Source: Aquimarina sp. MAR_2010_214 (lineage in GTDB: Bacteria > Bacteroidota > Bacteroidia > Flavobacteriales > Flavobacteriaceae). Taken from it: 64,000 nt of DNA. The notes under the pieces were generated by a model that was not told the origin of the DNA, searched no databases, and saw nothing but the letters and a program-made list of their open reading frames with translations. A program made the translations under genes and the position numbers. Below are positions 55,852-64,000 of this stretch, in pieces (within the stretch, counting starts at the first letter, position 1; every line of letters starts with the position of its first letter). Location: positions 1,550,001-1,614,000 of the forward strand of contig NZ_PJMS01000001.1 of the NCBI RefSeq assembly GCF_002846555.1, in the 5' to 3' direction.

Positions 55852-58296
55852 CTATAGTTTTAGATAAAAGGTGAATTTACCCGAAATATTGTCCTCAAAT
55901 CGTGGAAGATGATAGGCCCCATAACGATATGCAAAACTAAGTCCGAAACCTGCAAATAATTTGTTGATTTCAAATCCAGACTCTTGATAACCTTGTTGTA
56001 AAGATGAAAAATTTACTCCTTGATGATTTTCAAGATTACTAACATCTCCGATTGCGTAACGTGTTATAAAAACAAGCTCTGGTTTAAACCAATTCGTCAC
56101 TTTTACAGGTTTAATTCTATGTTTAACCTGTAATGTTGCTAATCTATCATTAAAAAACTCCCCAAAATACATAGTCTCAAAGGTTCTTCTGCCTGCTACA
56201 GAAAATCGTTGAAGTACTGTTTCTTTGGTTGGAGCATTAGGATAAGCATGATATAAATGTGTAAGTGGGATATCCCCAGAGGCAATATCTGCTTCAAATA
56301 AAATACTCGTTTTAGATTGGTTAATACGATTAATAATATATTCTGCTTTTAGACCTATTTTACTGTATGAGAAATTACTATCAAATATGCCTTTAAAACC
56401 TTGCGTATATTGTGCCGTGATTTTTGGATATCCATCATGAATTTCTTTATATCGATTAGGTGTTTTTAGAAATTTACTAAATGGACTCCATCTCAATGCT
56501 ATGGTAGCTTCTGCTGTTTTATACCCTGAAAATAGATTACCATCATTTAAATATTGATATCCTCCTGTCTGATTGATATTGCTTATAGAAAATTGAGTTT
56601 CTGAAAGTAGCTTTGGCAATATCTGCTGTTGCAAACTAGCACTCCAGGTTCTGTGCTTGTAATAAAAATCTATATTTACCAAGCGTGGTTCGAATAAAGA
56701 ATATACTCTTCTATCTGTAAGATAGAGAAAACTACCTACTTCTCTAATGTCATCGGTATAATTAAAATTAAACCAGGAGTTTGATTTTTTATTTACTAAT
56801 AACCCTCCTCCAACACCATATTTAGATTTTGAATCTCTAAACCCATAAACAAAATAGCCTTCGAGTCTAAATTGATTAGAGAACTTGGTGTTTGTTAAAC
56901 CACCTACTCCTAAACGTAACCCTTCATAATTATTATATTTTACAGGATAAGTGAGATCAAAGTTGAAAAACCCAACAGGATAATATCCAATATTAAAACT
57001 TTGGATAACATTAATTCTACGTTCTATGTTTTGAGCTTTTACAATACTATCTATAACTTGAAACGAGTTTAGATCTTTTTCTGTAATCGCACTAGTGCGA
57101 TATTGATTCCAATAAGATTCTGATCTACTATTAGCTTCAGGATCTATTCTTATTGCTGCTTGATTTTGTTTAATGTCTTGAATGGTATCTAATTTGATAT
57201 CAAATAAGTCTGTTGTAGAGACTAAAAAATCATTATTTCCAGAAAAACTTTTTTTATCATTTCCTAATCTTCCTACAGAGATTTGACCTCCAAATAAGCT
57301 TACCTTTTGCCTTCCGTTCCCTGGTCTTATTGTAATTTCTTGTTTGGTCGGAAACCAGCTCTCTTTTTCAGAGACGTATTTAAAACTATGAGTTGCCATT
57401 ACATTAAGTTCTCCTCGTAATTCTATGATAGCTTTTTGAATTGCTAATGTTTTTATGTCTAGATAGAGTACCCCTTCTAAACTTGCATAATTTTTGGATT
57501 TACGAGGTTGAAATAGAATAACAAAAGATGGGTTTTTACCCTGCACAGTATCCAGAACTTTATAATAATAATTTCTAAGGGCTGCTCTTTTTGATAAAGG
57601 CCCTATGTATTTGTTGTTAAAAATCGTATAATCTTCATTATAAAGAGAGTTGGATTGTATTTTAATACCAAGTACACTGTAGATAGGCTCTTTAAAACCA
57701 CTCATTCGAGTTGCTAAGACTGTTTCTTTTTCACCTGTATTTTTTCTATATTGATGTAAACTTATTTTCTCTGAAAGAAAAGAATGAGCTTTGTTAAATA
57801 GGTGTTCCATCTCAACACTGGTAGTGTCTTGGGTGTTTAGTTGGGCTTGATTGTCCTCTGTGATTTTTAATTTGTTATAACTTTTGTAGCTAAAACTACG
57901 TAATAGCTTTTTTGGATTGTTTTTGTCTTTTCTACGTATTGCTTCTGCAATAAGTTGAGTGGCAATGTTCTCAGGAGTATCTAGCTTTACCGTTTCAAGA
58001 TTTTCCTCTTTGGTACTAAGTTGTATTTCTAGTTTTTCTGAATTCTTAGATGCTATTAAAACGGTCTTTGTTTGATATCCTAAGTAGCTTATGGTAAGAT
58101 TAACAGGGAAGGTGTTACATCGAATAACAAATTCACCTTTAACAGAGGTTAAGGCGTATGAAGAACTACTAGTTTTTACAGTGGCAAAAGGTAGGGGTTG
58201 ATTAGAACTTTCATCAATGACAATACCATTAATACTAACTTGAGAAATTAAGACAAAGTGTACAAAAAATAATAAACAAAAAAATTTGTTCTGCAT
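55852..58296 (-). CDS. DUF5686 family protein with CarboxypepD_reg-like N-terminus
   Basis: From the Met at 58296 the 814-aa product begins with a signal peptide (MQNKFFCLLFFVHFVLISQ). Residues 20-110 form a carboxypeptidase regulatory-like fold (INGIVIDESSNQPLPFATVK). The remainder matches the DUF5686 type: a middle domain and a beta-barrel with aromatic strand ends, finishing KFTFYLKL. It is an outer membrane protein, common in Bacteroidetes, with no firm role. The Met at 58314 is a weaker start. Confidence 0.88.
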   Translation of the reverse strand: MQNKFFCLLFFVHFVLISQVSINGIVIDESSNQPLPFATVKTSSSSYALTSVKGEFVIRCNTFPVNLTISYLGYQTKTVLIASKNSEKLEIQLSTKEENLETVKLDTPENIATQLIAEAIRRKDKNNPKKLLRSFSYKSYNKLKITEDNQAQLNTQDTTSVEMEHLFNKAHSFLSEKISLHQYRKNTGEKETVLATRMSGFKEPIYSVLGIKIQSNSLYNEDYTIFNNKYIGPLSKRAALRNYYYKVLDTVQGKNPSFVILFQPRKSKNYASLEGVLYLDIKTLAIQKAIIELRGELNVMATHSFKYVSEKESWFPTKQEITIRPGNGRQKVSLFGGQISVGRLGNDKKSFSGNNDFLVSTTDLFDIKLDTIQDIKQNQAAIRIDPEANSRSESYWNQYRTSAITEKDLNSFQVIDSIVKAQNIERRINVIQSFNIGYYPVGFFNFDLTYPVKYNNYEGLRLGVGGLTNTKFSNQFRLEGYFVYGFRDSKSKYGVGGGLLVNKKSNSWFNFNYTDDIREVGSFLYLTDRRVYSLFEPRLVNIDFYYKHRTWSASLQQQILPKLLSETQFSISNINQTGGYQYLNDGNLFSGYKTAEATIALRWSPFSKFLKTPNRYKEIHDGYPKITAQYTQGFKGIFDSNFSYSKIGLKAEYIINRINQSKTSILFEADIASGDIPLTHLYHAYPNAPTKETVLQRFSVAGRRTFETMYFGEFFNDRLATLQVKHRIKPVKVTNWFKPELVFITRYAIGDVSNLENHQGVNFSSLQQGYQESGFEINKLFAGFGLSFAYRYGAYHLPRFEDNISGKFTFYLKL

Positions 58297-58330
58297 TATA
58301 CCAAATAGGTTCAAAAAAAGCGAAGATACA

Positions 58331-58360
58331 AAAAAAGCGTTTCTAATAAGAAAACGCTTT
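58331..58360 (-). terminator. Terminator after frr
   Basis: aaagcgtttct and agaaaacgcttt pair with one bulge; the minus strand then runs into TTTTTTTGTATC. It ends the pyrH-frr transcript. Confidence 0.8.
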
Positions 58361-58387
58361 ACTTATAATTTACGTACATTAGAAATG

Positions 58388-58951
58388 TTAAACTGTCATG
58401 ATTTCTTTTTCTTTATGACTAAGCATTTCATCAACCTTTTTAATGTATGTATCTGTTAATGCTTGAATATCTACTTCTGTATTTTTTGCTAAGTCCTCTG
58501 ATAATCCATCTTTTTCTAGTTTCTTGATCTCATTATTAGCATTTTTTCGATCATTTCGTATACCAACTTTAGAATCTTCTGCCTCAGCTTTTGCTTGTTT
58601 TGCAAGATCTTTACGGCGTTCTTCTGTAAGAGGAGGGACGCTAATGATAACACTTTCGCCATTATTCATTGGATTAAACCCTAAATTAGCTATCTGAATA
58701 CCTTTTTCAATTTCAGGAATTACAGACTTGTCAAAAGGCTGAATTGTGATGGTTCTTGCATCAGGAGTGGATACATTCCCTACTTGGTTTAAAGGGGTAG
58801 GAGAGCCATAGTATTCTACCATTACACTACCTAACATAGCAGGAGATGCTTTGCCGGCTCTAATATTGAGTAATTTTTTTTCTAAATGAGTAATTGCTGC
58901 TTGCATTGACTCTTTTGTCGAATCTATAATAAAATCTATTTCTTCTTTCAT
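58388..58951 (-). CDS. frr: Ribosome recycling factor
   Basis: The 187-aa protein is of normal length and shows the RRF core: HLEKKLLNIRAGKASPAML, VSTPDARTITIQPFDKSVIP and GLSEDLAKNTEVDIQALTD. It splits post-termination ribosomes together with EF-G. It follows pyrH by 46 bp in the usual order. Confidence 0.98.
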   Translation of the reverse strand: MKEEIDFIIDSTKESMQAAITHLEKKLLNIRAGKASPAMLGSVMVEYYGSPTPLNQVGNVSTPDARTITIQPFDKSVIPEIEKGIQIANLGFNPMNNGESVIISVPPLTEERRKDLAKQAKAEAEDSKVGIRNDRKNANNEIKKLEKDGLSEDLAKNTEVDIQALTDTYIKKVDEMLSHKEKEIMTV

Positions 58952-58997
58952 ATTTTAGTTCTTTTCTTCTGATTAGTCAAAAAATAAGCCAATGTGA

Positions 58998-59705
58998 TTA
59001 AAGGTTTACTTGGGTACCTATGGATTCACCAGAAACTACTTTTAGTAAATTTCCAGCTTTATTCATGTCAAAGACTATTATAGGTAATTCGTTTTCCTGG
59101 CTTAATGTAAATGCTGTTGTATCCATCACCTTCAGACCTTTACGTAAAACATCATCAAAAGATATGAAATCAAATTTTGTTGCATCAGCATTTTTTTCTG
59201 GATCAGAGGTGTATATTCCATCTACTCTAGTGCCTTTTAAAATGACGTCTGCATTAATTTCTATAGCTCTAAGGACTGCAGCTGAGTCAGTGGTGAAATA
59301 AGGATTCCCTGTTCCTCCACCAAATATAACAACTCTTCCTTTTTCAAGATGGCGTATAGCTCTTCGGCGTATAAAAGGCTCTGCAACCTCATTAATCTTT
59401 ACTGCAGACTGCAATCGAGTAGGTATTTCGGCATCTTCAAGAGCACTCTGTAAGGCTAATCCATTAATAACTGTTGCAAGCATACCCATATGATCTGCTT
59501 GAACTCTGTCCATTCCTTTACTAGCACCTGCGACACCTCTAAAAATATTACCTCCTCCGATCACAATAGCGACTTGTACACCTTTTTCTGTGATTTGTTT
59601 GATTTCATAGGCATACTCGGCCAATCTTTTAGGATCAATTCCATATTGACGATCACCCATTAGAGCTTCGCCAGATAATTTAAGTAATATTCTTTTATAT
59701 TCCAT
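58998..59705 (-). CDS. pyrH: Uridylate kinase
   Basis: The 235-aa UMP kinase of the amino-acid kinase family converts UMP to UDP. Motifs are clear: [37 protein letters not shown] and [15 protein letters not shown]. It precedes frr. A -7 box TATATTTG (minus strand) is at 59726-59733, 20 bp upstream of the start. Confidence 0.98.
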   Translation of the reverse strand: MEYKRILLKLSGEALMGDRQYGIDPKRLAEYAYEIKQITEKGVQVAIVIGGGNIFRGVAGASKGMDRVQADHMGMLATVINGLALQSALEDAEIPTRLQSAVKINEVAEPFIRRRAIRHLEKGRVVIFGGGTGNPYFTTDSAAVLRAIEINADVILKGTRVDGIYTSDPEKNADATKFDFISFDDVLRKGLKVMDTTAFTLSQENELPIIVFDMNKAGNLLKVVSGESIGTQVNL

Positions 59706-59725
59706 TATGAGATTTAACTGTGGTG

Positions 59726-59733
59726 CAAATATA
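59726..59733 (-). promoter_or_regulatory. Candidate -7 box of pyrH
   Basis: CAAATATA reads TATATTTG on the minus strand, fitting TAnnTTTG. It separates pyrH-frr from tsf transcriptionally, in line with the terminator at 60090. No TTG at -33. Confidence 0.5.
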
Positions 59734-59825
59734 ATGATATTCTTAATTTAGAAAATAGTTTAGATTATAAAGGTGGATTTTTAAGTTGAATTGTTAAATG
59801 TTAAAGTTTAAAAATAATTTAAAAA

Positions 59826-60089
59826 AAGGGTGGTTTTCCCCTAGATAGGGTATTGATTCGTGTTGAATTATGTTATAGGTTTGCATCAAGGAAAACAAAA
59901 AAGGTGTTGGGGATGATAAATGTTTTTAGAAAGGTGATAGATGTTTTTTAGTATACAAATACCATTAGGTTATTTGTGTGTTATAGACTGATTGGGGAGT
60001 TAGTCTGTATTGGAGTGAGTTTTTGAAGAAATTCGAAACTTATAAACGTCAGAAACCTGAAAGAAAATATTTTGATAATGATGAATAAA
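59826..60089 (+). ncRNA. Second promoter-like cassette, candidate small RNA
   Basis: aaaagggtggttttcccc, a GGGTATT some bases on, TAGGTTTG (59876-59883, a good -7 box) and TGCAT align with the element at 53172 with nearly the same spacing. The 200 bases that follow have no credible gene and end in the hairpin at 60090, which has a T run on the plus strand as well. A tiny frame sits at 59913 (MINVFRKVIDVF). It could be a small RNA or the leader of a micro-ORF. Confidence 0.4.
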
Positions 60090-60120
60090 AAACCGCTTCT
60101 ATTATAGAAGCGGTTTTTAT
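60090..60120. terminator. Bidirectional terminator between tsf and pyrH
   Basis: Fourteen-base arms aaaaaccgcttcta and tagaagcggttttt with a three-base loop, flanked by A and T runs on both sides. On the minus strand it ends the rpsB-tsf transcript, on the plus strand the cassette at 59826. Confidence 0.9.
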
Positions 60121-60158
60121 TTTTTCAGATAAATCTGAACAATATATAATTATTTGGA

Positions 60159-61124
60159 TTAACCCAGAGCTACTCTTTCAAAAGAAACTACAGATATATC
60201 TCCAAGTGTTTTTACATAATCAGCAACACTTTTCTTTTCATCTTTAATGAAGTTTTGGTCAAGAAGACATTGTTCTTGATCCAAAGTTGTATTGTCAGAA
60301 ATAAATCTTTCTAACTTTCCAGGAAGAATTCTATCCCAGATTTGTTCTGGTTTACCTTCTGCTTTAAGCTCGTCTTTTAATTTTTCTTCTGCCTGTGCAA
60401 TTACATCATCAGTCAATTGAGATCTTGAAATAAATTGAGGAACATTTTTCAATGTTTTTCCTAATCTACCAAGTTCAATATTTTCTTTTTCGATTGCAGC
60501 AATTCTTGCTTGAGTTTCTGAAGCAACATATTCTGGATCAAAATCTTTGTAAGATAGTGTAGTTGCTCCCATAGAAGCTACTTGCATAGAGATATCTTTG
60601 GCAAGTACCTCTGCGCTATCTATTTCATTTGATAAACCGGTTAAAGCGCCAATTTTATTACCATGGATATAAGATCCTACAAAAGGAGCCTCTAGTACTT
60701 TAAAATCTCCTATTTCGATTTTTTCTCCAATAACACCAGTTTGTTCAGTAAGCTTTTCCTGAACTGTCATACCATTAAAATCTGCAGCTAAAAATTCTTC
60801 TTTAGAAGAAGTGTTAAGTGCTAGTTCAGCTAATTCTCGTGCTAAAGAAACAAAAGAATCATTTTTTCCTACAAAATCAGTTTCACAATTAAGAGAAACA
60901 ATTACTCCTTTGTTTTTTGCGTCATTAACTTTTGCAATAACTGCACCTTCAGAAGATTCTCTATCTGCTCTTTTATCAGCAATTTTTTGTCCTTTTTCTC
61001 TTAGGACTTTGATAGCTTTGTCAAAATCTCCTTCAGCCTCAACAAGGGCTTTTTTGCAGTCCATCATTCCGGCACCTGTAGCTTTACGCAATTTACTTAC
61101 TTCGGCTGCTGTAATATTTGCCAT
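60159..61124 (-). CDS. tsf: Translation elongation factor Ts
   Basis: The 321-aa product exchanges GDP on EF-Tu. It begins with the UBA-like domain (ITAAEVSKLRKATGAGMMDC) and has the core NCETDFVGKNDSF and VAAMGATTLSY-like segment. Somewhat longer than the E. coli factor (283 aa), as is usual in Bacteroidetes. It follows rpsB with a 172-bp gap containing a hairpin. Confidence 0.98.
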   Translation of the reverse strand: MANITAAEVSKLRKATGAGMMDCKKALVEAEGDFDKAIKVLREKGQKIADKRADRESSEGAVIAKVNDAKNKGVIVSLNCETDFVGKNDSFVSLARELAELALNTSSKEEFLAADFNGMTVQEKLTEQTGVIGEKIEIGDFKVLEAPFVGSYIHGNKIGALTGLSNEIDSAEVLAKDISMQVASMGATTLSYKDFDPEYVASETQARIAAIEKENIELGRLGKTLKNVPQFISRSQLTDDVIAQAEEKLKDELKAEGKPEQIWDRILPGKLERFISDNTTLDQEQCLLDQNFIKDEKKSVADYVKTLGDISVVSFERVALG

Positions 61125-61171
61125 ATCTTTAAATATTTAATGTGTAAAAATGTATTGTTTGTATAAAAAAC

Positions 61172-61215
61172 AAGTCGTTTAGTTAGTACTACAAAAGTAA
61201 AGAACCAAACGACTT
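61172..61215 (-). promoter_or_regulatory. Hairpin in the rpsB-tsf gap
   Basis: aagtcgtttagtt (61172-61184) pairs with aaccaaacgactt (61203-61215) apart from one position, around a loop of 18 bases. It may tune the ratio of S2 to EF-Ts or protect the RNA end. Confidence 0.5.
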
Positions 61216-61296
61216 ATCAATTTTATATTAAAGTTAAATTTTGTCGTAGAGATAAAAGCTTAACTTCGAATTTTAATAGATTGTATATCTATTTGT

Positions 61297-62199
61297 TTAT
61301 TCTTCCTCTTGCTTTGCAGCTTCAGTTACTGGAGCTTCTACTTTAGTTTCAGCTTTTGCAGGTGCTTCAACCTTTGCAGGTGTTTCAGCTTTTGCAGGTG
61401 TTTCAGCTTTTGCAGGTGCTTCAGTCTTTGCAGATGTTTCAGTTTTTACTGGTGCTTCAGCTTTTGTGTCCTTTTTAGGGGCATCTTTTTTAGGAGCATC
61501 TTTTGCAGCTTTTCTTTCGCTTAGACCTTCTATAACAGCATCACTAACATAAGTCATAACTTTGTCTATAGATTTAGAAGCATCATCATTTGCAGGGATT
61601 ACATACTGTACTTGACGTGGGTCAGAGTTCGTATCAACCATTGCAAAAATAGGAATGTTTAATTTCTGAGCTTCTTTTACTGCGATATGTTCGCGAGTAA
61701 TATCTACAACAAATAATGCCCCAGGTAGACGAGTCATATCAGAAATAGAACCTAAATTCTTTTCTAATTTTGCTCTTAAACGGTCTACTTGTAAACGTTC
61801 TTTTTTAGATAGTGTGTTAAAGGTACCGTCTTTCTTCATTCTATCGATAGAAGCCATTTTTTTGACTGCTTTACGAATAGTAACAAAGTTAGTAAGCATA
61901 CCACCAGGCCATCTTTCTGTAATATAAGGCTGGTTAGCTTTACTTGCTTTTTCGGCTACGATTTCTTTAGCTTGTTTTTTAGTCGCAACAAAAAGGATTT
62001 TTCTGCCGGACGCTGCTATTTTTTTTAAAGCCTCACCAGCTTCATCAATTTTTGCAGCAGTTTTATATAAGTTAATGATGTGGATACCATTACGCTCCAT
62101 ATAAATATATGGTGCCATATTTGGATCCCATCTTCTTGTAAGGTGACCAAAGTGTACACCTGCATCAAGTAATTCTTTTACTTCGATATTGTTTGCCAT
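61297..62199 (-). CDS. rpsB: Ribosomal protein S2 with low-complexity tail
   Basis: The first 230 residues match S2 (ELLDAGVHFGHLTRRWDPNM, RWPGGMLTNFVTIRKAVKKM, VVDITREHIAVKEAQKLNIP). The last 70 residues are Lys/Ala/Glu/Pro rich with EAPAK/ETPAK units, as in histone-like tails. Such tails occur in some flavobacterial S2 proteins. It lies between rpsI and tsf; a structured leader precedes it (62227-62303). Confidence 0.97.
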   Translation of the reverse strand: MANNIEVKELLDAGVHFGHLTRRWDPNMAPYIYMERNGIHIINLYKTAAKIDEAGEALKKIAASGRKILFVATKKQAKEIVAEKASKANQPYITERWPGGMLTNFVTIRKAVKKMASIDRMKKDGTFNTLSKKERLQVDRLRAKLEKNLGSISDMTRLPGALFVVDITREHIAVKEAQKLNIPIFAMVDTNSDPRQVQYVIPANDDASKSIDKVMTYVSDAVIEGLSERKAAKDAPKKDAPKKDTKAEAPVKTETSAKTEAPAKAETPAKAETPAKVEAPAKAETKVEAPVTEAAKQEEE

Positions 62200-62226
62200 T
62201 TTTGTAATAGTTTACGTTCTGTTGAA

Positions 62227-62303
62227 TTAGCAATGCTCAAGTGGCTACTTTTTGTAAGGCCTTGTGCATTTAGATGCTAAACTAACACCTCATGAATTGA
62301 GGT
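62227..62303 (-). promoter_or_regulatory. Structured leader of rpsB
   Basis: Between rpsI and rpsB, ttagcaatgc (62227-62236) can pair with gcat (62266-62269) plus tgctaa (62275-62280), and acctca/tgaggt (62287-62292/62298-62303) forms a second stem. Such leaders suit feedback by S2, but this one is not matched to a known family. Confidence 0.4.
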
Positions 62304-62327
62304 AACAACAAATACTGTTTTAATAAA

Positions 62328-62750
62328 TTAACGTTTAGAGAACTGGAATTTCTTACGAGCTTTCTTCTGACCGAATTTCTTACGCTCCACCATTCTTGGA
62401 TCTCTGGTCAATAAACCTTCTGGCTTAAGAATACCTCTGTTTCCTGTTGCTCTTCCGTCTTCTGTTTCTTCAACGTCATCTGTGTCAAAAGTACACATTG
62501 CTCTTGATATTGCTAAACGTATTGCTTCAGCTTGTCCTGTGACACCACCGCCGTAAACATTTACCAAGATGTCAAATTTTCCATCATTTCCTGTTAAAAC
62601 CAATGGTTGGTTTACTTTGTACTGCAATGTAGCAGTAGGGAAATAATCATTTAAATCTTTTTTGTTTACCACGATCTTTCCAGAACCTTCTTTAAGATAA
62701 ATTCTAGCTACAGCCGTTTTTCTACGACCAATTTTGTGAATAACTTCCAT
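62328..62750 (-). CDS. rpsI: Ribosomal protein S9 (uS9)
   Basis: The 140-aa protein has [20 protein letters not shown] near the start, [18 protein letters not shown] and the basic end [12 protein letters not shown]. Its ATG shares one base with the rplM stop (TAATG), the normal coupled rplM-rpsI pair. Confidence 0.98.
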   Translation of the reverse strand: MEVIHKIGRRKTAVARIYLKEGSGKIVVNKKDLNDYFPTATLQYKVNQPLVLTGNDGKFDILVNVYGGGVTGQAEAIRLAISRAMCTFDTDDVEETEDGRATGNRGILKPEGLLTRDPRMVERKKFGQKKARKKFQFSKR

Positions 62751-63205
62751 TACTTAAATTCGTTTAAGTTAACAGTTTTAGGTTGCTGAGCTTCCTGACT
62801 GTGATCTGCTCCTGCATAAACCTTTAAATTACGGAATAAAGCAGCACCTAATTTGTTCTTAGGTAACATTCCTTTTACCGATTTTTCGATTAAACGCTCT
62901 GGATTTTTGTCATACAATTCCTGAGCAGTAAGACTTCTTTGCCCTCCAGGGTATCCAGTGTGACGGATATACGATTTATCTGTCCACTTTTTTCCTGTTA
63001 AGTTGATTTTTTCGGCATTGGTAATGATAACATTATCACCGCAATCAACGTGTGGGGTAAAGTTAGGCTTGTGTTTTCCTCTTAGTAGTAATGCAACTAC
63101 AGAAGAAAGACGCCCTAAAGTCTGTCCTTCAGCATCTACATGCAACCATTCTTTTGTAACGGTAGCTTTGTTGGCAGATACTGTTTTGTAACTTAATGTG
63201 TCCAC
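62750..63205 (-). CDS. rplM: Ribosomal protein L13 (uL13)
   Basis: The 151-aa protein shows the L13 core: [38 protein letters not shown] and [13 protein letters not shown] [12 protein letters not shown]. It leads the rplM-rpsI-rpsB-tsf operon, with a good promoter upstream. Confidence 0.98.
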   Translation of the reverse strand: MDTLSYKTVSANKATVTKEWLHVDAEGQTLGRLSSVVALLLRGKHKPNFTPHVDCGDNVIITNAEKINLTGKKWTDKSYIRHTGYPGGQRSLTAQELYDKNPERLIEKSVKGMLPKNKLGAALFRNLKVYAGADHSQEAQQPKTVNLNEFK

Positions 63206-63258
63206 ACTAATTATTTTTACTTAATTAAACATTCCTTTTCCTATATAAAATAGGGGTG

Positions 63259-63288
63259 CAAATGTACAATTATATATTTAGATAGCAA
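63259..63288 (-). promoter_or_regulatory. Promoter of the rplM operon
   Basis: On the minus strand TTG (63286-63288), a 19-bp spacer and TACATTTG (63259-63266) match the Bacteroidetes consensus. The start of transcription would be near 63252, about 45 nt before the rplM ATG. Confidence 0.7.
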
Positions 63289-63486
63289 ACAGGTAATAGA
63301 TATTATTTTTAAAGTATGACTCATTGGTTTTCAGCTATATTGATATAATAATGAGTTGTCCTGTTTGTTTTATGCTCTATAATCAGCTTCTCTTGTTAAT
63401 TTTTTACTAAAAAACAGTATGAAGTGTGACAAACTTAAATAATTTCTGTCATCTTAGTTATATCAATCATCAAACTTCTACTAATC

Positions 63487-64000
63487 ATGAAATGTTATAC
63501 CTGTCTTTTGGTACTCTTTTTGTTTCCAATTATCTCCTTCGCACAAGATTCTACCAGTACGGTTAAAAAAAGAATTTATACTACAAAACCTTTAAAGGGA
63601 ATTGAGGCTCCAACAATAAATGGTTTAATTGATGAACCAGGTTGGGATGTGGTAGAATGGACTAGTGATTTTATTGAAAATCAGCCTGATGAAAACACAC
63701 CGCCAGGTCAAAAGACTAAATTTAAAATTGTTTATGATCAAAACTATCTATATGTAGCGTATCGGTGTTATGATACCGAACCAGATAAAATAGAAAAACG
63801 ATTATCAAGAAGAGATGGTTTTGCAGGAGATTGGGTAGAGATTAATTTGGATACATACCATGATAAAAGAACTGGTTTTTCGTTTAGCATTACAGCTGCA
63901 GGGGTAAAGGGTGATGAATTTATTTCACGAAATGGAAACAATTGGGATAGTAGCTGGAATCCTGTATGGTATGCTGCAAGTAATATAGATGATGAAGGAT
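63487..64000 (+). CDS. DUF5916 family surface protein, C-terminus beyond window
   Basis: The 171 codons visible from the ATG at 63487 give a signal peptide (MKCYTCLLVLFLFPIISFAQ) and a CBM9-like domain (IEAPTINGLIDEPGWDVVEW, FKIVYDQNYLYVAYRCYD, DWVEINLDTYHDKRTGFSF). In DUF5916 proteins this domain is followed by a large outer-membrane barrel, here outside the window. It is divergent from rplM and independent of it. Confidence 0.85.
   Translation, partial: MKCYTCLLVLFLFPIISFAQDSTSTVKKRIYTTKPLKGIEAPTINGLIDEPGWDVVEWTSDFIENQPDENTPPGQKTKFKIVYDQNYLYVAYRCYDTEPDKIEKRLSRRDGFAGDWVEINLDTYHDKRTGFSFSITAAGVKGDEFISRNGNNWDSSWNPVWYAASNIDDEG

Noticed and set aside
61309..61524. Plus-strand Cys/Phe-rich frame opposite the rpsB tail
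   Set aside because: Simple reverse complement of the EAPAK repeats (CFSFCRC units); not a cysteine-rich protein.

Overview
The window reads as a chromosomal segment of a low-GC marine-type Bacteroidetes, most likely a member of the Flavobacteriaceae (Aquimarina-like is my guess, not proven). The signs are Bacteroidetes promoters of the form TTG-N18/19-TAnnTTTG, no useful Shine-Dalgarno sites, a PorT-like barrel, DUF5686 and DUF5916 family proteins, SPFH/PspA clusters of the flavobacterial type, and a core ribosomal order rplM-rpsI-rpsB-tsf-pyrH-frr.

Layout. 1-5.6 kb (minus): a four-gene unit of formyltransferase, phage tail-collar-like protein, periplasmic-binding-fold protein and a very long secreted protein with 240-bp tandem repeats that runs off the left edge. 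6.2-13.8 kb: an ECF-type sigma factor and a membrane TPR protein (plus) face a minus-strand set of lipoprotein, PKD/beta-barrel protein, TPR-CHAT protease and retropepsin-like protease. 13.9-22.9 kb: housekeeping genes tatD, ansA, tRNA-Ser(GGA), exbB, a duplicated exbD pair, a PorT-like barrel, a PAP2-like membrane protein and rpoN. 23.4-28.1 kb (minus): two paralogous pairs of a surface protein with a multi-pass membrane protein, followed by a NarL-type kinase and regulator. 28.3-29.3 kb: a MarR-GNAT pair with an operator-like palindrome. 29.4-40.2 kb (minus): a membrane-stress type cluster with a giant AAA+ ATPase, flotillin, YqiJ/NfeD-like protein, a 38-aa membrane peptide, YbjQ, PspA and a YbjN-like protein. 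40.5-46.4 kb: XRE regulator with a dead S24 domain, a small ORF, katG, a TetR-like gene and a metzincin lipoprotein. 46.8-51.2 kb (plus): an SDHY-repeat protein with a LytS kinase, a histidine-less LytS pseudokinase and a LytTR regulator, preceded by a LytTR-like direct repeat. 51.3-63.2 kb (minus): asnS, an MMPL exporter, a DUF5686 protein, frr, pyrH, tsf, rpsB, rpsI and rplM. The window ends in the start of a DUF5916 gene (plus).

How they may work together. Housekeeping blocks frame several accessory modules, most of them envelope sensing or envelope stress. From memory of flavobacterial gene order, rpoN and asnS are usually close; here about 28 kb of accessory genes sits between them. The best candidates for poorly described systems are the sigma-controlled CHAT/retropepsin locus, the SDHY/LytS/pseudokinase/LytTR operon, the doubled surface-protein/membrane-protein sensor pairs, the collar/formyltransferase/binding-protein unit, and two gene-free cassettes that share a promoter-like element and end in terminators (possible small RNAs).
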